Shown here: in pieces, positions 1-7,121 of the stretch | Layout of the letters: each line of letters begins with the position of its first letter | Position numbering within the stretch: the stretch's first letter is position 1 | Assembly (NCBI GenBank): GCA_039984955.1 | Contig: JBDWTN010000007.1 | Location: forward strand, 1,744,501-1,808,500 | Source: Marinobacter alexandrii | GTDB lineage: Bacteria; Bacteroidota; Bacteroidia; Cytophagales; Cyclobacteriaceae | Reading direction: 5' to 3' | Length of the DNA stretch: 64,000 nt | Notes under the pieces: model-generated | What the model saw: the letters and a program-made list of their open reading frames with translations, nothing else | What the model was told of the DNA's origin: nothing | Databases searched by the model: none | Program-made: the position numbers and the translations under genes

Positions 1-797
1 TCATATATACCAATGCATCTGACTCATACACTACTGCTACACTGACTCCTGCCGGAAGAGCCATTCTTGATGACACAGATGCAACAGCCCAAAGAACAAC
101 ATTAGGGCTTGGCTCTCTTGCTACATTAAATTCTGTTTCTGCGACAGAGATAGCTAGTGATGCTGTTGGAGCCGATGAGATTATTGATGGCTCAATTACA
201 AACAACGAAATTGCTCTCAATACCATTATTGCGGATGACATAGCAACAGGTGCTGTTACAACTCAAGAAATATTAGATGGAACTATCTCTTTCGCAGATA
301 TGGCTCAAAATGGTGCTACCAACGGACAAGTCATGAAATGGAATAATGTTTTGTCAGTATGGGAGTCAGCGGATGATGTTGCGGTTTCGGATGCTCGTTT
401 CAAAAGAGATATAGTTGCAATTCCTGAGGCTCTTGCTAAGATATTAGCTATACGCGGAGTAAACTATTTCTTTAGATCTGAAGAATTCCAATCCTATCAA
501 TTCTCGGATAAAAAACAATACGGGGTAATTGCTCAAGAATTAAAAAAGGTATTTCCCGAACTTGTTTCAAAAGGCAAGGAGGGCTATTACAGAGTAAACT
601 ACGAGCAGTTGATTCCGGTACTTGTTGCAGCAATGCAAGAACAGCAAGAACAAATAAACTCTTTGAATAAAAAAGTCACTTCTCAAGAATCAAAACTATC
701 AGAACTAGAGTCCGATAATAAAGAGATGAAAAGCGATCTTGACTTAATCAAGAAGATGCTCATCGGGGATCCAGCAGCAAAAAAGGAAGATAAATGA
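1..797 (+). CDS. Tail-fibre-like protein with C-terminal S74 chaperone domain (5' truncated)
   Basis: The frame is open from base 3, so the gene begins before the window and the ATG at 300 is internal. The visible N-terminal part is a low-complexity Ala/Thr/Asp-rich stretch with repeated short units (SDAVGADEI, DGSITNNEI), as in fibrous trimeric shafts. The C-terminal part starts at SDARFKRDI, the usual entry motif of peptidase S74 intramolecular chaperones (endosialidase type), continues with YGVIAQEL and YEQLIPVLVAAMQEQ, and ends in a charged heptad-like coiled coil. In this family the domain trimerises the fibre and may cleave itself just before the Ser of SD. The gene overlaps the next by ATGA, so the two are probably cotranscribed. 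It is probably a secreted surface fibre rather than a phage gene, since no phage genes are nearby. Confidence 0.82.
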   Translation, partial: IYTNASDSYTTATLTPAGRAILDDTDATAQRTTLGLGSLATLNSVSATEIASDAVGADEIIDGSITNNEIALNTIIADDIATGAVTTQEILDGTISFADMAQNGATNGQVMKWNNVLSVWESADDVAVSDARFKRDIVAIPEALAKILAIRGVNYFFRSEEFQSYQFSDKKQYGVIAQELKKVFPELVSKGKEGYYRVNYEQLIPVLVAAMQEQQEQINSLNKKVTSQESKLSELESDNKEMKSDLDLIKKMLIGDPAAKKEDK

Positions 798-2011
798 GAA
801 AGCTGCTTTATATAATCGTTCTAATTCCTTGCTGGCTAGGGGCACAATTATATATTCCTAACAGTTCACTAGTTCATATATCTGATGGTGCCAATCTGGA
901 AGTAGGTGGCGAACTCCAAAATAGAGGGATTATTCAAAATGAAGGCACTTTGTCACTATATGGAAACTGGTTAATTAATAACAATTTCAATGGACTCATT
1001 GGAACTTTACAATTTTTAGGGGATAGTACTCAAATGGTCGGGCCACCTGAATTAACTATCAGCGGGCTTGTGATTAATCAGGGAGGTGAAGTTATGTTTC
1101 CTGGTGATGAATATACTATTCTAGATAGGCTAGAATTGCGATTTGGCAATATAAAACCAGGAGATGACACAAGGTTTGTTTTAGGACCGACCGCTGAAAT
1201 TTTTGGTGGATCTAACACTTCATATTTCGATGGCACATTAATTTCTAGAGGTAGTGGGATTAAAACTTTTCCAGTTGGATCTGATGGAGTGCATGCACCG
1301 ATTACTTTGCTAAATGTGTTTGGTTTTGATACTGAAATCGCCGCAACTTTCCTAGGTGAAAATTCATCAGACCCTATCCCCGGAGATAGTTTACTTGGTG
1401 TTTCACACAAGGGGCTTTGGGAGGTCGAGTTATTGAGTGGTACCACAGACCCTACCAGAATTGCAATAGATTTCAACAATGAAGATTTGAATGATTTTAG
1501 AGTAAAGAATGATATTCGTCATAGAATCAGCTCTCCTGTCATTGCATATTCGGATAATCCTACAGGAATTTTTCAATCACTTGGCGTAAACTCTCTGGTT
1601 AATACCGATTCGATCACTTTTGGATCAATTGCTAGTCAACTTACCGTACGTCCAATTCGCGATCGAAAAATTTATCTGGCTTTAGCTTTAGCACCACAAG
1701 TACCAGATGAAGGGTTATATTTTATCCCACAGGCTTTTTCACCGCAAGCAAGCGATCCAAAAAATCAAACATTTAGAATTTTTGGCCAACAAGTTGCCGA
1801 AGAAGGATTTGCTCTTCAAATCTATAATAGGTATGGAGTATTGGTGTACTCCACTTCTTCATTTGCTGAGGCGAATCAGAGAGGCTGGGATGGAATTAGT
1901 CAGCAAACAGGTGCTTCCGAGCCAGCTGGTGTTTTTTACTATACAATCAGGTTACAATTTGAAACTGGCCTTCCAGTTGAGGAAAAAGGAGCATTCTATT
2001 TAGTTAAATGA
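794..2011 (+). CDS. Secreted protein with type B T9SS / gliding-motility-like C-terminal domain
   Basis: A 405-residue protein with an N-terminal signal peptide (MRKLLYIIVLIPCWLGAQ). The middle is beta-rich with no domain I recognise. The last ~85 residues (FIPQAFSPQ, FRIFG, LQIYNRYGVLVYST, GWDG, PAGVFYYTI) match the gliding-motility-associated C-terminal domain (CHU_C, type B CTD), which directs type IX secretion. The gene overlaps its upstream and downstream neighbours by ATGA. The neighbour downstream is a PorP/SprF-family protein, which fits the known need of type B CTD substrates for a cognate SprF-like partner. Function beyond cell-surface localisation is unknown. Confidence 0.85.
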   Translation: MRKLLYIIVLIPCWLGAQLYIPNSSLVHISDGANLEVGGELQNRGIIQNEGTLSLYGNWLINNNFNGLIGTLQFLGDSTQMVGPPELTISGLVINQGGEVMFPGDEYTILDRLELRFGNIKPGDDTRFVLGPTAEIFGGSNTSYFDGTLISRGSGIKTFPVGSDGVHAPITLLNVFGFDTEIAATFLGENSSDPIPGDSLLGVSHKGLWEVELLSGTTDPTRIAIDFNNEDLNDFRVKNDIRHRISSPVIAYSDNPTGIFQSLGVNSLVNTDSITFGSIASQLTVRPIRDRKIYLALALAPQVPDEGLYFIPQAFSPQASDPKNQTFRIFGQQVAEEGFALQIYNRYGVLVYSTSSFAEANQRGWDGISQQTGASEPAGVFYYTIRLQFETGLPVEEKGAFYLVK

Positions 2012-3045
2012 AAAGACTCATTACCATATTGCTCCTAATTTTTGCTGCAAAAGCGTTAAGTCAAGATGCGCAATTTTCTCAATATTATGCCGCTTCGTTA
2101 TACTTAAATCCCGCTTTTAGTGGCATATACAAAGACGCTTCTCTTCACATGAATCATAAGAGACAGCTTCAAAGTGCTGATTTGCTAAATGAGTTAACTC
2201 AGGTTTCTTTTATCTTTCCTATTAAACCAAAGGGGAGCTTAGAGCAATCTTTAGGAGGTGTTGGAGTGATGGCTTTTAATGAAAAAAGTGGATTTCAGGG
2301 TATTTATGAACGAAATTCTGTTTTCCTTAATTATGCTCATAACCTGAAGTTTGGACTCTTGAATTCTTATTTGATATCAATAGGTGTACAAGCGGGGTAT
2401 GAAACGCGTAGGCTTAACTTTAGTAATCTTACATGGGGATCTCAATACAACATTTTTTATGGTTTCGACAATACATTGGCAGGGCCGGTAACAGAATTTG
2501 ATGATCAGCAACAAAATATTGTTTTAAATGCTGGCATTATGTATTATTATAATCCTGAAAGAAACTATCTTCTTCATAAGTATAGTGCCTTTATTGGTAT
2601 GTCTGCCACCAATCTTAATCGTCCAAATACCTCTTTTACAATCGATTCGGAAAGTCGCGAGCCTATGCTACTTAAATACAATGGAGGCATTGAATTTAAA
2701 CTCAATAAACTGTTCGTTACCCCAAGCCTTCTATATCTATACCTAAGACGAAACCAACAATTCAACGCAGGTCTCAATATGGCCTATGTACCAAATGCTG
2801 AAAGGTACAGAGCAAGTGGCACTCAGCTTCTATTTGGAACATGGTATAGATTCAGAGACTCCTTTATTTTCATGGGAGGTGTAAAAGTAAATTCTTTGAC
2901 TGTTCGTGTCAGCTACGATCTGAATAGTACTCTTTTTGTTCCTGAAAAGGGTGTTGACCTTGCTCAAAACAGCATGGAAATTTCAATTCAATACTCACTT
3001 TCTAAAAATCGTGGGTTGAGAAAGGCTTCCAATCCTCTATTCTAA
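2008..3045 (+). CDS. PorP/SprF family type IX secretion membrane protein
   Basis: A 345-residue outer-membrane protein with a signal peptide (cleavage near AKALSQ). It then has the family hallmark DAQFSQYYAASLYLNPAFSG and alternating beta strands typical of PorP/SprF barrels. PorP/SprF proteins act in type IX secretion, and SprF-like members are dedicated to secretion of the adhesin encoded beside them. The ATGA overlap with the type B CTD gene supports this pairing. The gene ends in a 4-base convergent overlap with the PorE-like gene on the other strand, leaving no room for a separate intergenic terminator. Confidence 0.92.
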   Translation: MKRLITILLLIFAAKALSQDAQFSQYYAASLYLNPAFSGIYKDASLHMNHKRQLQSADLLNELTQVSFIFPIKPKGSLEQSLGGVGVMAFNEKSGFQGIYERNSVFLNYAHNLKFGLLNSYLISIGVQAGYETRRLNFSNLTWGSQYNIFYGFDNTLAGPVTEFDDQQQNIVLNAGIMYYYNPERNYLLHKYSAFIGMSATNLNRPNTSFTIDSESREPMLLKYNGGIEFKLNKLFVTPSLLYLYLRRNQQFNAGLNMAYVPNAERYRASGTQLLFGTWYRFRDSFIFMGGVKVNSLTVRVSYDLNSTLFVPEKGVDLAQNSMEISIQYSLSKNRGLRKASNPLF

Positions 3046-6000
3046 TTTTTAGGGTATATAATCAACCTACTTCCAGGTTCTAATTGAGTTGATGTTAGAC
3101 CATTCTGCTCCATTATCAATTCTTCAGGCACATTAAATTTCTTAGATACAATCTCCAGATTATCTCCAGCTTGTACGGTATATACAAAGTCTGATCCACT
3201 TCGAATATCCGCTGGTACAACTAAGTTAAAATCAGGCTCGAGGTTATCAGATTTTTTGAGTCTAATTGGACGATAATCTTCTAAATTATCACCTTTCAAA
3301 CCATTCAAACTTCGGACTTGTTCAGCAGGAACTCCCATGCTTGATGAGATCTTAGAAACAGTGGCTCCAGGTCGGATCAAATAGAAGTTACCGAAAGATT
3401 CATGTCTCTTACCAATTAATCTCACGTCAATACGTCGGTTTAATTGTCTACCGTACGGATTGTTATTGTCTGCAATAGGCTTCTCAGACCCATGCCAAAT
3501 TACTGAGATTTTAGATTGATCAATTCCACGCGAAATAAGGTAATCTCTTGCTGCATATCCTCTATCCTTACTCAGAACCAAGTTTAACTCAGCACCTCCA
3601 GTATCATCTGTGTGCGACTCAATTTCAATTTTAGTTCCTCCTCCTCTAAACGCTTTAATTACCTCATCTAAGAGAATTGTTACTTCAGGCCTCAAATTTG
3701 AAGAACCGATATCGAAGAAAGCACGAGTAGCATTAGTAAATACTCCAGATTCTTTTTCCCTTCTCCCTTCTACATTAAAGCCTTCTAAAACAACGGACTC
3801 TGCACCAGTGGCTTTTTTGAATGTCAAATCATATTTAGCAGGCGATACTTGAAACTCAAAAGCACCAACAGCGTTCGTATACCCCTCTATAACTGTTTTA
3901 GTATTATCAAACTGGATGAGAGTTATGGAATAAGATGATAATGGTTGCCCGGAATTAGCACCTACAAGCTTACCTGAAATCGTTATTTCATCGTATCCAT
4001 CAATTTTACTTATTGGAAGGGTGATTTTAATCTCGTCAAGCTCTTCTGATGCAAGAATATCTTCTTCGCCAAGCAGTTTCTGACTCTCTTGAGGATCAGG
4101 CTCTACATTGCTGGCAAGTGTCATTATATTCACTGGCACTTCATCAACATCTTTTGAATCTAGTGCTAGATTATCTGTAAGAATTCTATCATTATTAAAC
4201 CTGAATTTTTTGACTCTCTCAAGAAGGCTTCTTTCACTCGAAGAGAGAGATCCCCGTGCTCTTGCATCACTTTCCGGAAGAATATAATTTCCATTTCTTT
4301 TAGGTAGTCCCTTGTCTAAAACAACTCTACTTATAAATGCTTTGCGATCTTGAGACAAGTTATTAAAGTAAGTAAATGCATCATTTATAAATGCTTGCTC
4401 GGTAGATCTAATTGCTTGACCAGATACTTTCTTCGAAAGCGCTGCAATGTGTACTTTCTCTTGACTATTAATTTCAGTTAGCTTCTGCTCATCTTGAAGA
4501 CGAACCGTTCTATCCGAGTATTCACTCACGATGTAGTCAAGTGCTATTACATTATCAATCACTCTTTTTTTACTTTCACTCAACCCTTCATACTGGTTGA
4601 TATCATCGTTGGTAAGTCTTGCTGATGGATCCGCACCAGGAACTGTTGAGCCTGAAGTTGTAACAACAGTAGGAGTTGTATCGAAAAATATTGGTTTAGC
4701 TTCACTCAAATAAGAATCATAAGCTGTCTTAACAAATCTTTTAACCGCACTCTTCTGCAAATCACTTAGATCAGGTCTCATTTCAAGTAGTTTCTCTACA
4801 GTTTCCTCTGAGGTTCCGCTAATCGCTGCTTGAAGTTCATCTTGAGAAAACGTTGTTTCTGTGAGATAAATACTTGAATTAGCAAGGTTTGAAATCTGCT
4901 TAAGAAGTAGTTTATCAAGACTGCTCTGATCCTTAGCATTCTTATTTTTGAAAATGTCAAGATCTGAATTGCTTACGTTTTGATCAAAGTTGCTAAGGTC
5001 AGAAACCATAAATGTTGTAGCAATTGATTTCAATCGCTCTTTATCCTCTTCATTCAAGGTTTCATAAAAATCTCTATCCTCTTTAACCAATCGGTATTTT
5101 TCTTCATTACTTAAGCCGATAAGTCTCTCCCTGATAGCCGAGTTCACATCTTCAACTCCTTCTTTATTATCTCTCATGAAAACCTTCTCAGACATATCAA
5201 GAGAGATACTTTCTAAATTTCTTTTTTGCTTTAGGTATTTAATAGCTATACCATCCAGGTTTTTTTGCTCTGCTGGTTTAAATGAATTGTATGTTGGAGT
5301 TGCTGGTTTAAACTGTTGAGCGTTTTTCAATCTATCCGAAATTAAAATATCGATCTTCTCACGCTCTTCAGTTCCTACACCACTGTAAAAACTAAAAACA
5401 TCATCTGAAAGATTTACGCTATTCCCCATTCCTTGCTGCTCCAAATAAGTTGATACGATATTGTCAACTCTTCTTCTCTTATCTGTACTTAGTTGTTGGT
5501 AGTAATGATCATCCTCTGTACGAATCGAGCGAATCATGTTACTCGTCATTTTCCGTACTCTGGCATTAACAATTTTATTGATTCTCTCTATATCGTCTTC
5601 ACTAAGGGAATTGTAAACAGCTAATTGCCTTTCAGTGAGAATTAGATCGACATCAGAAACTGATGATGACAGCATTCTAGAAATGATCTGATTTATAATT
5701 TCTGTTTCACTACTGTCAAAATTATAATCGTCTGTAAAAAGAGAGTTTCTTCCTGCGATTGTTCCTTCCGTTGATACTTCAGATATGATGTCTCCTTTAG
5801 ATCTGATATTGAATCCATATACATCAAACTTACCTATACCTTCTTCTCTATTTGAGGATAAATAACCTTTGCCTTTACCCATGAAAAAGAATATATCATC
5901 ACGATATGAATTAAATGGAATACCTGCATTATAAATCTCAGCTGTCTCAAACTTGGTTCCACGTGCTATGTATATATCAAACCCTCCGAATCCTCTGTGC

Positions 6001-7109
6001 CCATTTGACGCGAAGAATAGAACTCTCTCATTTTGATCGTAAAAAGGAGAAACTTCATTAAAAGGTGTGTTAATCTGCCCTCCTAAATGAATTGGTGGGC
6101 CCCAGTTATCATCTCCTGCATTTAAGCTCATGTATATATCCAACTCACCCAATCCACCCTCTCTATCCGAAACATAAAATAGTGTATCTCCTCCAGGAGT
6201 TAGGTTTGGATGTTTAGAGCTAAAACCATATTCATTAATGTTTAAATTCAAAGGCTTTGGTTCAGTCCACTTTCCACCAACTAATTTTGAAACATATATA
6301 TGACATACCTCTCCTAAATCCTCGTCACAATTGGTATAGTAAAACTTATTTCTTTCTCTATTGAAAGAACCTGATCCGTCACCAAACTTTGTGTTAATTA
6401 TCTTTTCAAAACGATCACTTTGATCATATTCTACCCACTCTCCATTTTGCTTAGAAAAGCGAAATAGATCAGCAAATGCCTCTCCGAATTGATTGTCAAC
6501 TAAACTTCCTTTTCCACTCCCTCTCGCAGAAGTCAAGCAAACGATAGAGTCTGAACCTACACTAAAAGCAGCATAGTCATTAAATTCTGAATTCAGTGGA
6601 GCTCCTAATGCCAAAAATTGATAATCTGGGTGAACAAGGGTAATCTGATTTAAGGCTAACTGACATCCATCTATCTCAATCTTTCCCTGTTTATAATAAT
6701 ACCTATATTTCTCATCTTCATGAAGTTCATTTGCAGCTAAGAACTTTCTAAATTCTTTGAAGTTTTGAAGCGCCTGATCATATCTTCCTTTCAGTTTCTG
6801 CATCATGGCATGATAAAAGCCTGCCAAGGGAAATCTAATATCTTGTTCCGCACCGATGGCTTCATAATGATATTCTGCACTCTCATAGTCCCGAATTAAT
6901 CGATAACACTCAGCAAGTTGGTACTGAGCTTTCATATTAGAGGGGCTCTCTTCAAGCGCTGCTTTATAGTTCCTTATTGCGCTCATGTATTGAGCATTTT
7001 TCAGATCTTCGTCACCGAGTGTCAACAATCTTGAAACAAAAACATTGTTCGTTTGAGCGAACGATATGGTTACAAACACAAGTGCGAGAAGAAAGAACAA
7101 CTTTTTCAT
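3042..7109 (-). CDS. PorE-like envelope protein: TPR, WD40-like propeller, repeat region, CarboxypepD-like, OmpA, LysM
   Basis: A 1355-residue protein with a signal peptide (MKKLFFLLALVFVTISFAQ). In order: TPR repeats at ~25-160, a PD40/WD40-like beta-propeller at ~165-440 (YVSDREGGLGELDIY, FASNGHRGFGGFDIY), a long helical region at ~480-1000 with degenerate repeats, a carboxypeptidase-regulatory-like domain at ~1045-1115, an OmpA peptidoglycan-binding domain at ~1130-1225 (SHTDDTGG, NRRIDVRL), and two LysM-like modules to the C-terminus (YTVQAGDNLEIVSKKF). PorE of the type IX secretion system has TPR, propeller, CRD and OmpA in that order; this protein is much longer because of the central region and adds LysM. 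It probably anchors an envelope complex to peptidoglycan. It lies 12 bases after the CHAT-TPR gene, so the two are probably one operon. Confidence 0.85.
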   Translation of the reverse strand: MKKLFFLLALVFVTISFAQTNNVFVSRLLTLGDEDLKNAQYMSAIRNYKAALEESPSNMKAQYQLAECYRLIRDYESAEYHYEAIGAEQDIRFPLAGFYHAMMQKLKGRYDQALQNFKEFRKFLAANELHEDEKYRYYYKQGKIEIDGCQLALNQITLVHPDYQFLALGAPLNSEFNDYAAFSVGSDSIVCLTSARGSGKGSLVDNQFGEAFADLFRFSKQNGEWVEYDQSDRFEKIINTKFGDGSGSFNRERNKFYYTNCDEDLGEVCHIYVSKLVGGKWTEPKPLNLNINEYGFSSKHPNLTPGGDTLFYVSDREGGLGELDIYMSLNAGDDNWGPPIHLGGQINTPFNEVSPFYDQNERVLFFASNGHRGFGGFDIYIARGTKFETAEIYNAGIPFNSYRDDIFFFMGKGKGYLSSNREEGIGKFDVYGFNIRSKGDIISEVSTEGTIAGRNSLFTDDYNFDSSETEIINQIISRMLSSSVSDVDLILTERQLAVYNSLSEDDIERINKIVNARVRKMTSNMIRSIRTEDDHYYQQLSTDKRRRVDNIVSTYLEQQGMGNSVNLSDDVFSFYSGVGTEEREKIDILISDRLKNAQQFKPATPTYNSFKPAEQKNLDGIAIKYLKQKRNLESISLDMSEKVFMRDNKEGVEDVNSAIRERLIGLSNEEKYRLVKEDRDFYETLNEEDKERLKSIATTFMVSDLSNFDQNVSNSDLDIFKNKNAKDQSSLDKLLLKQISNLANSSIYLTETTFSQDELQAAISGTSEETVEKLLEMRPDLSDLQKSAVKRFVKTAYDSYLSEAKPIFFDTTPTVVTTSGSTVPGADPSARLTNDDINQYEGLSESKKRVIDNVIALDYIVSEYSDRTVRLQDEQKLTEINSQEKVHIAALSKKVSGQAIRSTEQAFINDAFTYFNNLSQDRKAFISRVVLDKGLPKRNGNYILPESDARARGSLSSSERSLLERVKKFRFNNDRILTDNLALDSKDVDEVPVNIMTLASNVEPDPQESQKLLGEEDILASEELDEIKITLPISKIDGYDEITISGKLVGANSGQPLSSYSITLIQFDNTKTVIEGYTNAVGAFEFQVSPAKYDLTFKKATGAESVVLEGFNVEGRREKESGVFTNATRAFFDIGSSNLRPEVTILLDEVIKAFRGGGTKIEIESHTDDTGGAELNLVLSKDRGYAARDYLISRGIDQSKISVIWHGSEKPIADNNNPYGRQLNRRIDVRLIGKRHESFGNFYLIRPGATVSKISSSMGVPAEQVRSLNGLKGDNLEDYRPIRLKKSDNLEPDFNLVVPADIRSGSDFVYTVQAGDNLEIVSKKFNVPEELIMEQNGLTSTQLEPGSRLIIYPKN

Positions 7110-7121
7110 ATCTTCAATTTT

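Noticed and set aside
1-797. Prophage tail-fibre gene
   Set aside because: S74 domains are common in secreted Bacteroidota fibres, and the neighbours are T9SS genes; no phage structural genes are visible, though the upstream side cannot be seen.
1078-1479. 133-codon minus-strand frame in the type B CTD gene
   Set aside because: Antisense to a gene with a signal peptide and a recognised C-terminal domain.
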